DNA from: Oscillospiraceae bacterium
GTDB taxonomy: Bacteria > Bacillota > Clostridia > Oscillospirales > Oscillospiraceae
Reading direction: 5' to 3'
Assembly: GCA_910574635.1 (NCBI GenBank)
Contig: CAJTCG010000012.1
Location: 62,001 to 126,000 of the forward strand
DNA: 64,000 nt
Shown: piece after piece, positions 17,495-25,533 of the stretch
Position numbering within the stretch: position 1 is the stretch's first letter
Layout of the letters: each line of letters begins with the position of its first letter
Made by a program: the position numbers and the translations under genes
The notes under the pieces: model-generated
Told to the model about the DNA's origin: nothing
Database searches by the model: none
The model's input: only the letters and a program-made list of their open reading frames with translations

Positions 17495-18370
17495 TCAGCC
17501 GCCTTGGTTGAAGTCGTGATTGACCAGCATGGTGTAGTGGTTGTCCGTGGAGGACGGAGCGTTGAACAGCGCCGCCAAAAGATAAGCCCTGGTGTTCCAG
17601 ACGCGGGTGGTATTCTCCCGGATGCCGTCCAGAACCTTCTCGATGTGGGAGGACGTGATTTTCTCGAACCGCTGCTGAACCAGCACCGTGGGATATTCCG
17701 CCTCCCGCCCGATCTTGATCGTGGGGCTGCGGCAAAGAGCAACCTCCAGCATAATTTCCACAAACTCGTTGATCTGCTCCCGGTTGACGCTGTTGGCGAT
17801 GAAGTCATACTCGATCTGCTCCTGGATTTCACGGCGCTTTTCGGATACTTCCGTCTGTCCTTCCGCCGCAGGCGCGGGAGGACGGAAAGAAGGAATTGGT
17901 CCATCAGTATTTGGTCGATCTTTTCTTTGTATATCTTTATTTAGTTCCGGGCGGTTTTCCGGACCCGGCGCGTCCGTATCCGGGGCCACCGTATCCGGGT
18001 TTCCCGCATGCGGTGAAGCCGGTCCCGGTCCCGCCGTATCCGGAGCGAAGGGTCCCGGTTCGGGAACCTCCACAACCTGGGGCCGCTCGTAAATGATGTA
18101 CTCGGTATCGGTAATCCGCCCATGGTCCCCGCGAAGCAGATGCCGGACAATGTACCCGGCCTTCTCCAGCTCCTTCAGGCCGGTGCCGATGGCCTCCGTG
18201 CCCTCCTTGCAGATCGTCGCAAGGCCCTTGGTCGTAAAGTTCCAGTCGTCCGGCAGGCTGAGCATCATGGAAAGAAGCCCCTTGGCCTTTAAAGAAAGAT
18301 TCTGGTCCCGCAGGTGACAGTTGCACATCACCGTGTAATCCTTCGTTCGCTCTACCCGGAAAACAGCCAT
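17495..18370 (-). CDS. Replication initiator A / DUF6017 helix-turn-helix protein
   Basis: This protein of about 291 residues has an N-terminal RepA_N-like winged helix (about 1-95; LSLKAKGLLSMMLSLPDDWN and GLKELEKAGYIVRHLL), a Pro/Asp-rich linker with PDT repeats, and a C-terminal DUF6017 domain (about 165-285). ICE copies of this family are thought to start autonomous replication of the excised circle. The ATG at 18370 has GGGAG 11 bp upstream; TTG at 18388 and GTG at 18382 are alternatives. The low-complexity linker (PDT, GPGP) looks like slipped repeats. Confidence 0.82.
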   Translation of the reverse strand: MAVFRVERTKDYTVMCNCHLRDQNLSLKAKGLLSMMLSLPDDWNFTTKGLATICKEGTEAIGTGLKELEKAGYIVRHLLRGDHGRITDTEYIIYERPQVVEVPEPGPFAPDTAGPGPASPHAGNPDTVAPDTDAPGPENRPELNKDIQRKDRPNTDGPIPSFRPPAPAAEGQTEVSEKRREIQEQIEYDFIANSVNREQINEFVEIMLEVALCRSPTIKIGREAEYPTVLVQQRFEKITSSHIEKVLDGIRENTTRVWNTRAYLLAALFNAPSSTDNHYTMLVNHDFNQGG

Positions 18371-18397
18371 GCTGTCAATCACTCCCAATCTTAATAT

Positions 18398-19180
18398 TTA
18401 TCCGCTGTTGGCGTCCTCACGGGCAAACCGCTCATCGTAACGCTCAACACTCCAGTTTTTCTTGAACTGCCCCAGCGGGCCGGGACCAAACTGCGCCCTG
18501 GCCCGCCGGTCCAGCTCCAGCAGCCGCGCCCACAACTCGGGATGATGGTGCCGGAGGTTCCGCAATTCTCCAACGCGCTGCAACGGACAGCACCAACACG
18601 AAACCCGATGGTAGATTTCATATAACCCGCCCCAATCAAAACCGTGGTTATAGCAGATTTGCAGGGCTTGGGCCTCGGTAATGCCCCATTCCACCAGGGG
18701 ATAGCGGTTCTGTGGGTCATCTTTGCAGCGGTGAGCTTCATCAGCGGCGATGCCGATATGATGCAGGGCGTTCTTCTCCAGTTTCAGACGGTTGACCTCC
18801 TTGGAGATCAAAAGGGTTTTGAGCTGCCCCGTACACCAGCGCACCCTGGCTCCAGGCCAGCCGTTGCCAAACGGCGGAATGCCCAGCCGCGCCCGTTTTT
18901 CCAGGCAGCTCGGTTTTACCTTCGGCTCGTCGAACATCAGCCACTCGAACCCGTGCGGATGCCGCAAGGTTGTGATATGGATGCCGCACTCCCGAAAAAG
19001 AAGGTCGTCCAGCTTGGCGATGTGGGCCTCCATTTCGGGAAAGTCCATCGTGGTATCCGCATAGAGTACGCTGTCGATGGGCAGGCCCTTTTCGATCATC
19101 AGCAGCATTAACGCCGTCGAATCCTTCCCGCCCGAAAGCGAGATCGCGGAAAAATTTTCTTTACTTTTCACGATTCCCAT
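18398..19180 (-). CDS. Phosphoadenosine-phosphosulfate-reductase-like PP-loop protein
   Basis: This 260-residue protein is an adenine nucleotide alpha-hydrolase. The PP-loop is SLSGGKDSTALM near residue 15, and DTTMDFPEM and a Cys-rich RVSCWCCPLQRVGEL (about 200) follow. It matches the mobile-element branch of the PAPS reductase/sulfotransferase family. The four nearby Cys residues may hold a metal or an Fe-S cluster. Relatives include DndC of DNA phosphorothioation, but no other dnd gene is present here, so a DNA-modification role is only a possibility. It lies 28 bp before the initiator start. Confidence 0.8.
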   Translation of the reverse strand: MGIVKSKENFSAISLSGGKDSTALMLLMIEKGLPIDSVLYADTTMDFPEMEAHIAKLDDLLFRECGIHITTLRHPHGFEWLMFDEPKVKPSCLEKRARLGIPPFGNGWPGARVRWCTGQLKTLLISKEVNRLKLEKNALHHIGIAADEAHRCKDDPQNRYPLVEWGITEAQALQICYNHGFDWGGLYEIYHRVSCWCCPLQRVGELRNLRHHHPELWARLLELDRRARAQFGPGPLGQFKKNWSVERYDERFAREDANSG

Positions 19181-19217
19181 AAAGGGAAACGGCCTTACTT
19201 ACGCTCCTTCCCTCCGC

Positions 19218-19721
19218 TTACAGCTCATAGCAGGGCTGATCGCCCTCCGCGTATTCGGCGCACAGCGCGATCAGCTCGTCAGTCAGAAGCTCCAGGTCCA
19301 AATCCATCCCGCTCTCCCACGGGTCCCCCTTCTGCTCCCGGTACTCCGTACAGTACGCGCCGCCGCCAACGTCCACGGACACACGAGCCACGGCGGAAAA
19401 CGTCATATCCTCCAGCAGCCACAGCTCCACCGTCCGGGAGGCCGTTACCGCCTCCGTAACACTCTGGTCAAAGTCTGTATACAGCCGGGTAGCCCGCTTC
19501 TCAAATAGCTCCCCGCCCCGGTAGTTCAGGGACTTGGGACGCTCGCTCTGGGCGATGTAGGCGTAGACCGTTTCAGCCTTGTGCCGGACGGCCTGGGTCA
19601 GGGAGATGAAGTCAATGCCGTATAACAGGCGCTCCACCTCGCCCCTCGAATATTCCTCGTTCGCGACGCCGGTGAAGTACAGTTCCCGGACGGCGCTCTC
19701 TACAGATTCCACAGAATACAT
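19218..19721 (-). CDS. Conserved ICE protein of unknown function
   Basis: The 167 residues are acidic and soluble, with no membrane segment or motif I recognise. The protein begins MYSVESVESAVRELYFTG and ends EGDQPCYEL. The start is supported by AAGGAG 7 bp upstream. The gene is in line with its ICE neighbours and has similar base composition, so it is probably expressed, but its role is unknown. Confidence 0.55.
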   Translation of the reverse strand: MYSVESVESAVRELYFTGVANEEYSRGEVERLLYGIDFISLTQAVRHKAETVYAYIAQSERPKSLNYRGGELFEKRATRLYTDFDQSVTEAVTASRTVELWLLEDMTFSAVARVSVDVGGGAYCTEYREQKGDPWESGMDLDLELLTDELIALCAEYAEGDQPCYEL

Positions 19722-19747
19722 AATTTTCTCCTTATCGTTTTGATTGA

Positions 19748-20014
19748 TTACCGGCGTTTCTTTGGCTTGTCCGGCAGGATATGGCCCTCAATGATGGCAG
19801 CGTGCTTATAAATGCGGATATCGCCGCAGCGCTGGGCAATCTGGGCCTCGGCGTAACCGTCCTCGGAAAGAAAACGGCGGATGTACTGACCGGATTTCCC
19901 CAAAGGGCATCCTCCGGACAGCACCAGGAACTCGATCATGTGCCGGGTATCGTCCTGAAAGCGCTCCACCGCCAGCAGGTTATGCCCGGTAACAGGCAGG
20001 TGGACAGGTTTCAA
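19748..20014 (-). CDS. Small conserved ICE protein
   Basis: This is an 88-residue protein of unknown function ending in a basic DKPKKRR tail. The start codon is TTG at 20014, with a GGAGG site 7 bp upstream. It overlaps the stop of the upstream gene as TTGA, so the two are coupled. No motif is recognisable. Confidence 0.55.
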   Translation of the reverse strand: MKPVHLPVTGHNLLAVERFQDDTRHMIEFLVLSGGCPLGKSGQYIRRFLSEDGYAEAQIAQRCGDIRIYKHAAIIEGHILPDKPKKRR

Positions 20015-20529
20015 GATGGGCCCTCCTTTTCTTTGATGTTCAGCACCGCGCGGCCATAGCGGGCAATCAGCAGGGCATTGACGATCAGGCTGAACGCCAG
20101 CGTGTCTACTACCACGCCGTTTGCGAGGTCCGCTACGGCTGTGCCGGGGGCGTCGGTGTAAATGTCCTTCGCCGCCGAGAAGAGCGTATAGTCGTGGGGC
20201 GGCATCTCCCGCAGGGTGGCGTAGGCAAACTCGATGCCGTACCGGCAGAAGCAGTTGGCGGTATGAAGGTAGAGGTTTTCATTGGACGTGAGCAGATACA
20301 TGACCGCGTAATAGGCCGGAGTGTCCCGGCCCCGGTGATACCCCATGCGCTTTCGCAGGTCCTCCATGCGCTGGCGGTGGCTCGCGTTCAGGTAGAGGGA
20401 ACCGAAGAAGCGCCGGGCGGCGGTTCGCGGACCGGCATCCCGGCGCGGCCCGCAGGGAAGGGGCTCCAGGATGGAAAGCGGGCATTTCCCGGCCCGGTCC
20501 ACATTGCACTGGAATGTGTTGATGTACAA
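20011..20529 (-). CDS. DUF6075-like ICE protein
   Basis: The protein has about 172 residues. The central part (SLYLNASHRQRMEDLRKRM, then PAYYAVMYLLTSNENLY) resembles DUF6075 proteins found on clostridial ICEs, as judged from memory of the family. Its function is unknown. TTG at 20529 is taken as the start because AAAGGAG lies 5 bp before it; the reading frame stays open a further 24 bp upstream. It overlaps the next gene by 4 bp. Confidence 0.5.
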   Translation of the reverse strand: MYINTFQCNVDRAGKCPLSILEPLPCGPRRDAGPRTAARRFFGSLYLNASHRQRMEDLRKRMGYHRGRDTPAYYAVMYLLTSNENLYLHTANCFCRYGIEFAYATLREMPPHDYTLFSAAKDIYTDAPGTAVADLANGVVVDTLAFSLIVNALLIARYGRAVLNIKEKEGPS

Positions 20530-20601
20530 AAATTCTCCTTTCCCGGACAGCAAAAAAGCCGGACCAGGAAAACGGAATATCCTGTCCGGCGTGTCCGATG
20601 A

Positions 20602-21531
20602 TTAGCGTTGTTGATCCCGCTGGCGCTTTCGCTGCCAGCCCTCCAGCAGTTTGAAAATCGTATCCTCCATCTGCCGGGGCGTGTAGGAGCGGGGGAAATA
20701 TTTGCGGAGCTTTTCACCGGAGAGGGTAATGTCCTCTTTGGGCGGCTTCTTTTCCTCCGACATGATGGTAAGCATGGTGTCCTCGTTCAGCTCCCCGGAC
20801 TGGCTGAGCTTCTTCATCCGCTGGGCCTGGGAGAGTGAGGGCGTGGCCTGTTCACTGTCGATGGTTTCCACCAATAGCGCCTGTTCCTCCGGCTTCAAAT
20901 AGGAAATTTCCGAGGCGGGAGTGAGGGCGATTTTTCTGTCCTCCACCATCTGTTGGAGCTGGGGGGAAAGCTCTGTAAGACGCACCAGCCTGCGCACAGT
21001 ATCACCGCTCATGCCAGTCCCTTTGGCAGCTTCATCATCGCTGCGGAACTTCGCCGCAACTTGCGGCGAAGTTAAATCGGTACGAGCGCCTTGCCGCTTG
21101 AGGGCCTCCATTTTCATTTTGAGGGCTTTACCTTTTTCAATTAGAGAAATATTTTCCCGCTGAATATTGGTATCGACCATCATAATAATGGCGGAATCCC
21201 GGTCCAAATCCCGGACAATGACGGGCATGGTAGCCAGTCCCGCCAGCTCACAGGCGCGTTTGCGCCGGTGTCCGGCCACCAGCTCATAGCCGCCGCCCTC
21301 GCGGGGGCGGGCGATAGCGGGGGTGAGTATGCCCCGTTCTTTCACACTCTCCAATGTCTCTTTCATAACCTCATCATCATCCCGCACAGAAAAGGGGTGA
21401 TCCGGCAGCGGGTACAGCTCCGACAGAGGAATGATCTGCACCTTCTCCAGTTTGGCGTCCTGACGCTCCTGTTCCGTGGAGAAAAGGTCAGAGGCTGAGG
21501 CCAGCTCTACTTTTCGTGCGCTGCTTTTCAA
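20602..21531 (-). CDS. parB: ParB/RepB/Spo0J-family partition protein
   Basis: The 309 residues comprise an N-terminal ParB nuclease-like domain (about 30-125) with YELVAGHRRKRACELAG, the family box that in CTPase-type ParBs binds CTP. A helix-turn-helix region (about 140-190; GMSGDTVRRLVRLTEL) and a C-terminal region follow. It should bind parS-like sites on the ICE and work with ParA to keep the circular form. The start is TTG at 21531 with GGAGG 9 bp upstream. It overlaps parA by 44 bp, which indicates tight coupling. Confidence 0.9.
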   Translation of the reverse strand: MKSSARKVELASASDLFSTEQERQDAKLEKVQIIPLSELYPLPDHPFSVRDDDEVMKETLESVKERGILTPAIARPREGGGYELVAGHRRKRACELAGLATMPVIVRDLDRDSAIIMMVDTNIQRENISLIEKGKALKMKMEALKRQGARTDLTSPQVAAKFRSDDEAAKGTGMSGDTVRRLVRLTELSPQLQQMVEDRKIALTPASEISYLKPEEQALLVETIDSEQATPSLSQAQRMKKLSQSGELNEDTMLTIMSEEKKPPKEDITLSGEKLRKYFPRSYTPRQMEDTIFKLLEGWQRKRQRDQQR

Positions 21532-22309
21532 GCTGTAGCACCTCCCGCGTCAGATTTCCATAGGCGACCGCCACCTTGCCGCCAGGGTCATGGGCAAAAA
21601 TGCTCCTGCCCTCGGCGCTGATTTCCTTGGCGCGGACGGAGTGAGGTATCTCGGATTTAAATACCTTAATGTCTCCGCCGTAAGTCTCTCGGAGCAGGGC
21701 GGCAATCTCTCTGGCGAAATTCGTCCGGCTGTCCACCATCGTCAGGAGGATGCCGTCGATCTGGAGCTTGGGGTTAATCTGCCGCCGCACCTTGGCGACG
21801 GTTTGCAAAAGCTGTTCAAGACCTTTAGCGGGGAGGTACTCCGCCTGGACGGGCACGATGATCCGGTCCGCCGCCGCCAGGGCGTTCACCGTCAGCATCC
21901 CCAGGGAGGGCTGGCAGTCAATGAGAATGTGCGTGTACTGTTTCCGCACGGTATCCAGGTATTGGCGGAGGATGGTTTCCCGGCTCATGGCGTTCACCAG
22001 GGAAACCTCCATGCCGGAGAGCTGGATGCTGGACGGCATCAGGTCCACGCCCTCGGCATGGTGCAGAATGCCCTCGCCGGGAGGGAGCGACTGGTCCGTA
22101 AGGACCTTACCCATCACGTCCGAGAGGGTAATAGGCAGACTGTCCGGCTGAGCGTGGCCCAGGCTGATGGTAAGACTGGCCTGGGGGTCGTCGTCGAGCA
22201 GGAGAACCTTTTTCCCCTCTTGCGCAAGTCCCACGCCCAAATTTGCGCAGGTAGTGGTCTTGCCGACCCCGCCCTTTTGATTGGCTATGGCGATAATTTG
22301 AGCGTTCAT
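21488..22309 (-). CDS. parA: ParA/Soj-family partition ATPase
   Basis: This 273-residue protein has the deviant Walker A KGGVGKTTT near residue 11, DDDPQASLT near 40, and the Walker B-like ILIDCQPSLGML near 130. It is a cytoplasmic nucleoid-gliding ATPase that segregates or stabilises the element with ParB. The ATG has AAAGGA 10 bp upstream. It is the first gene of the ICE operon, and a strong intrinsic terminator lies about 50 bp before its start, between it and any distal promoter. Confidence 0.93.
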   Translation of the reverse strand: MNAQIIAIANQKGGVGKTTTCANLGVGLAQEGKKVLLLDDDPQASLTISLGHAQPDSLPITLSDVMGKVLTDQSLPPGEGILHHAEGVDLMPSSIQLSGMEVSLVNAMSRETILRQYLDTVRKQYTHILIDCQPSLGMLTVNALAAADRIIVPVQAEYLPAKGLEQLLQTVAKVRRQINPKLQIDGILLTMVDSRTNFAREIAALLRETYGGDIKVFKSEIPHSVRAKEISAEGRSIFAHDPGGKVAVAYGNLTREVLQLEKQRTKSRAGLSL

Positions 22310-22355
22310 GGCTTCACGTCCTTTCTAAATTCAATTTGTTTCGGGAACGGGGATG

Positions 22356-22392
22356 AAAAAAGGGAGAATACAGTTTTGAGCTGCATTCTCCC
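22356..22392 (-). terminator. Intrinsic terminator in the parA leader
   Basis: Read on the minus strand, the stem GGGAGAATGCAG pairs with CTGTATTCTCCC with one mismatch over a 7-nt loop, followed directly by TTTTTT. No minus-strand gene precedes it in the window, so it acts as an attenuator or insulator for parA. Confidence 0.7.
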
Positions 22393-22527
22393 GAATCTAA
22401 GGTGTTCAATTTGTCGTTTTTTGTTGTTTCTCCGGTTTTCCCTGCGGGAGCTTTTGAGAGCCAATCGCCGCAAACCCGCATGAATACTGACTTTTTTACT
22501 TTTCGCTGTACCCTTCCTCAAAAACAC

Positions 22528-23829
22528 ATGTTCAACGAATACTACGCCCGCGATATTTCCAAGAAGCGCCGGATCGTGAACAAAATGAAAGGCAATTCCG
22601 GCGTACCGCTGTCCCCGCCCCCCTATGGCTACATCAAGAACCCGGAGGACCCCCGCTTTTGGGTGATCGACCCGGAGGCCGCCGCCGTGGTACGCCGCAT
22701 TTATCAAATGGCCCTGGACGGCTACGGGCTGGCGGAAACCGCCGCTGCGCTGGAGCGGGACGGGATTTGCAACCCCACCTACTACTGGCGAAGCAAGGGT
22801 ACAAACCGGGGCGGTTCCAAAAGCACCGTGGAACCCACCAAATGGGGCCATACCACCATCAAGAAGATACTTACCACACAGGAGTATTGCGGCGATGTGA
22901 TCAATTTCAAATCCTACTCCAAGTCGTACAAAATGAAAAAGCGCATTGAGAACCCGGAGGAAAACCGGGCAATCTTCCTCAATGTCCATGAGGCCATCAT
23001 TGACCGGCCCACCTGGGAAAAGGTGCAGAAGATGAAGAAGGGCACCCGCCGCAAGCGGCCCACCGTCACCCAGGAACCCAGCGTATTTTCCGGCGTTCTG
23101 AAATGCCCGGAGTGCGGGGGAAACCTCAACTTCCACTTCAACCAGGGCAACCACGACATCAGGTTTTTTAGCTGCCAGAACCATAATTCCGGCCTGCGCA
23201 AGTGCTCCAAGACCCATTATATCCGGGTGGAGTTTCTGGAACAGGTGGTGTTATATGAGGTCAACCGTTTGGCCCACTTTTCCAACGAGTACGAGGACGA
23301 CTTCATCAAAGCCATGATGGGCCAGTCCGCGAAGGTGGCGGACAATGACCGGGCCAGAAAGCAGCGGGAGCTTGACGGGCTTTTGTCGAGGGACAAAGAG
23401 TTGGATGGGCTGTTTGAGAGGCTTTATGAGGACAACGTGAGCCAGAAGATCAGCGACGCCCGGTTTGCAAAAATGTCCCAGCGGTACGAGCAGGAGCAGG
23501 GGGAGAACGCCAAGCGGATCAAGGCCCTCCGGCTGGAGCTGAAAAAGAGCGAGGGCCAGCGGATGGATGTTGACACATTTTTAGAAACCATCCGGCGATA
23601 CACCAACGCCGCCGAGATCACCCAGCGTATGGTGGCAGAGCTGATCGACCACATCGACGTATACCACGCCGAGAAGAAGGACGGCATCACCACCCAGCAC
23701 ATCACGATTTATTACAACTGTATCGGCGCTTTCTCCGTCCCTGACCGCCGGAACATCCCGGCCGCGCAAATCACCATGGGGACGAGAAAGGGAGTAGCCG
23801 TCAGCTACTCCCCGGATAAAAGCGCCTGA
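22528..23829 (+). pseudogene. Large serine recombinase lacking its catalytic domain
   Basis: Family sequence begins abruptly at MFNEYYARDISKK, the long helix that normally ends the resolvase domain. The whole N-terminal domain with the active serine is absent. What remains (433 codons) is the recombinase domain with PPPYGY, WGHTTIKKIL and QEYCGD, a zinc ribbon (CPECGGNL...C), a coiled coil and DUF4368. The preceding frame (22402-22527) has no family resemblance. It cannot catalyse strand exchange. Either it was truncated during ICE decay, or the ICE inserted into it and the missing part lies at the other ICE end. Confidence 0.85.
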
Positions 23830-23845
23830 TATGGTTTTGATCAAT

Positions 23846-23900
23846 AAAAATGCGGAGTGTCCTTCACAGGGTACTCAAACCCTATAAGGACACTCCGCAT
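23846..23900 (-). terminator. Rho-independent terminator of tRNA-Pro
   Basis: A perfect 15-bp stem (ATGCGGAGTGTCCTT with its complement) starts right at the tRNA 3' end and is followed on the minus strand by TTTTTATT. The loop contains a small GGGT/ACCC stem. Confidence 0.85.
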
Positions 23901-23975
23901 GGTCCGAGTGACTGGAGTCGAACCAGCCTGACCTTGGTCCCAAACCAAGTGCCTAACCGATAGGCTACACCCGGA
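23900..23975 (-). tRNA. tRNA-Pro (anticodon TGG)
   Basis: The 76-nt gene has an encoded CCA. The acceptor stem TCCGGGT pairs with ACTCGGA with one G-T pair. The anticodon stem CTTGG/CCAAG closes the loop TTTGGGA, giving anticodon TGG. The T-arm contains GGTTCGACTCC. Its 3' end faces the ICE, a common integration site for mobile elements. Confidence 0.95.
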
Positions 23976-23991
23976 TATTTAATTTTCCAAT

Positions 23992-24028
23992 TGTGGTCAA
24001 ACATGTGGTCAGCGCCGTTTTCTGACCA
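23992..24028. repeat. TGTGGTCA direct repeats beside tRNA-Pro
   Basis: TGTGGTCA occurs at 23992-23999 and 24004-24011, with the inverted core TGACCA at 24023-24028. Such spaced octamers are typical of tyrosine-integrase arm or excisionase sites. No integrase gene is next to them, so they may be leftovers of an earlier element. The rest of 24030-24270 shows no gene that I can support. Confidence 0.35.
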
Positions 24029-24280
24029 ACTGCCGGTAAAAGCAAGGGTTCGCTCCGCTTAGTGTCACAGGGGTGTGCGGCTGCACCCAAAGCAGGCACG
24101 CTGCAACCGCTCTGCACCCCCGCATAAATTTCCCGGCGGCCTTTTCGGTACAGGCAGGCTCTCTTCCCCAAGAATCGGACCTGGGCTATATAATCATTTT
24201 ACTAATTTATCCGCCAAAGTCAAGGCATAAAACACCGGCGGGCAAAATTTCGGCTCATGGCACAAAAGCCGCCCTGTTTG

Positions 24281-24289
24281 TGCTATAAT
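24281..24289 (+). promoter_or_regulatory. Extended -10 promoter of the EamA gene
   Basis: TGCTATAAT is a perfect extended -10 about 50 bp before the ATG. No good -35 is visible, which is acceptable for extended -10 promoters. Confidence 0.6.
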
Positions 24290-24341
24290 AATTTCCAGAG
24301 ACGGTGCCCTGCTCTCAATTCTTCCAAAGGAAGGCGATTTT

Positions 24342-25205
24342 ATGTGGGTAGTATTTGCGTTCGGCTCCGCGTTTTTCGCTGGGCTCACCGCCATTTTGGC
24401 AAAATGCGGTGTCCGCCGGACAGACTCCACCGTGGCAACGGCCATCCGCACCGCCGTCGTGCTGGCCTTTTCCTGGGGAATGGTGTTCCTCACCCGTGCT
24501 CCGTTCGGCCTGGGTGCTGTCGGAGAGAGGACGCTGCTGTTCCTGATCCTCTCCGGGCTGGCTACCGGGGCCTCCTGGCTGTGCTATTTCCGGGCGCTGC
24601 AATTGGGGGACGTGAACAAGGTGACGCCCGTGGACAAAAGCAGCACGGTGCTGACCATCCTCCTGGCCTTTATCCTCCTGGGGGAGCCTGTCGGCGTTTA
24701 CAAGGCTGCGGGGCTCCTCTGCGTGGGGGTGGGGACATATTTGATGATTGAGAAGAAGGCGGCGGGAAAGTCGGGGCGAGAAACCGGCCTCTGGCTGCCC
24801 TATGCCTTGGGGTCCGCCGTGTTCGCCAGCCTCACGGCCATTCTGGGCAAGCTGGGCGTCAGCGGGGTGGATTCCAACCTGGCCACGGCTATCCGCACCG
24901 GCGTGGTGCTGGTGATGGCCTGGGTCATGGTTTTCGTCACCGGAAAAGCGGCCGCCCTCAGGGCGGTACCCCGGGAAGAGCTGGGTTTCATCTGCCTGTC
25001 GGGTCTGGCGACCGGAGCCTCCTGGCTTTGCTACTACCGGGCCTTACAGGACGGGCCTGCCAGCGTAGTGGTTCCTATCGACAAGCTGAGCATTCTGGTA
25101 ACCGTGGCCTTCTCCGGCCTGGTGCTCCACGAGAAGCTGAGCGGCAAGGCGGCGCTGGGGCTGGCCCTGCTCACCGGGGGAACGCTGGTGATGCTCCGGG
25201 GCTGA
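24342..25205 (+). CDS. EamA-family (DMT) transporter with two near-identical halves
   Basis: This 287-residue integral membrane protein is a drug/metabolite-superfamily exporter with about ten helices. Residues 1-135 and 150-287 are two EamA domains that align almost without gaps: FAGLTAILAKCGV against FASLTAILGKLGV, and SGLATGASWLCYFRALQ against SGLATGASWLCYYRALQ. Normal DMT halves are far more diverged, so this looks like a recent duplication and fusion of a single 140-residue EamA gene. The substrate is unknown. The ATG has GGAAGG upstream, and an intrinsic terminator follows. Confidence 0.9.
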   Translation: MWVVFAFGSAFFAGLTAILAKCGVRRTDSTVATAIRTAVVLAFSWGMVFLTRAPFGLGAVGERTLLFLILSGLATGASWLCYFRALQLGDVNKVTPVDKSSTVLTILLAFILLGEPVGVYKAAGLLCVGVGTYLMIEKKAAGKSGRETGLWLPYALGSAVFASLTAILGKLGVSGVDSNLATAIRTGVVLVMAWVMVFVTGKAAALRAVPREELGFICLSGLATGASWLCYYRALQDGPASVVVPIDKLSILVTVAFSGLVLHEKLSGKAALGLALLTGGTLVMLRG

Positions 25206-25267
25206 ACGGAACAAGCGGGCCATGCCGTAAGCCGGGGAGGCCATAAGGAAACGTTAAGCTACGGCGG

Positions 25268-25303
25268 AAACGGCGCAGCCGAAAGGCCGCGCCGTTTTCC
25301 TTT
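25268..25303 (+). terminator. Terminator after the EamA gene
   Basis: The stem AAACGGCGC/GCGCCGTTT has an inner GCC-GAAA-GGC tetraloop hairpin and a T-rich tail. It is about 65 bp after the EamA stop. Confidence 0.75.
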
Positions 25304-25380
25304 CCCATTCGGACACTTCACCGATCGGGTTATATTATTTCCAAGCTTAAAGCTCGGAAATAATGAATTTGATTCAAGCC

Positions 25381-25525
25381 GTTTTGCTCACCGCTGTAAA
25401 CAGCGGCAACCGCAAAACATGGCACATATTACTTTAAGCCTTTGCGCGCGTTTGCCGGCGGACTTGTCCGAAGTGTAAACAACAATACGCTCCAGGGTTC
25501 CATTGGACCGGCGGAGCGCCGGTCC
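25381..25525. other. Intergenic hairpins downstream of the kinase operon
   Basis: The 330-bp gap between the EamA and kinase stops holds no gene. Besides the EamA terminator it has a nested stem at 25381-25418 (GTTTTGC with inner CCGCTG/CAGCGG) and a perfect 9-bp stem at 25505-25525 (GGACCGGCG/CGCCGGTCC). The second lies just after the kinase stop on the minus strand and may end that transcript, though no T-run follows. Confidence 0.5.
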
Positions 25526-25533
25526 GGCAGTCC

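Larger units (their letters stand above)
4110..22527. mobile_element. Integrative conjugative element, right-hand part
   Basis: From right to left the genes are ParA, ParB, several small ICE proteins, a PAPS-reductase-like protein, a RepA/DUF6017 initiator, DUF7768, a sortase/adhesin surface module, a DUF3991/TOPRIM protein, PcfB and VirD4. All are on the minus strand with overlaps or short gaps. This order is typical of large clostridial ICEs of the Tn1549-like class. The relaxase and the rest of the mating apparatus should lie left of the window. The right limit is taken as the break in the recombinase remnant near 22528; it could instead be at the tRNA-Pro near 23900. Confidence 0.75.

Noticed and set aside
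18398..19180. A DNA phosphorothioation (dnd) locus
   Set aside because: Only one PP-loop protein is present, with no DndA, B, D or E partner nearby.
22306..23217. A 303-codon minus-strand frame ending at parA
   Set aside because: It is antisense to the recombinase remnant, which has clear family motifs.
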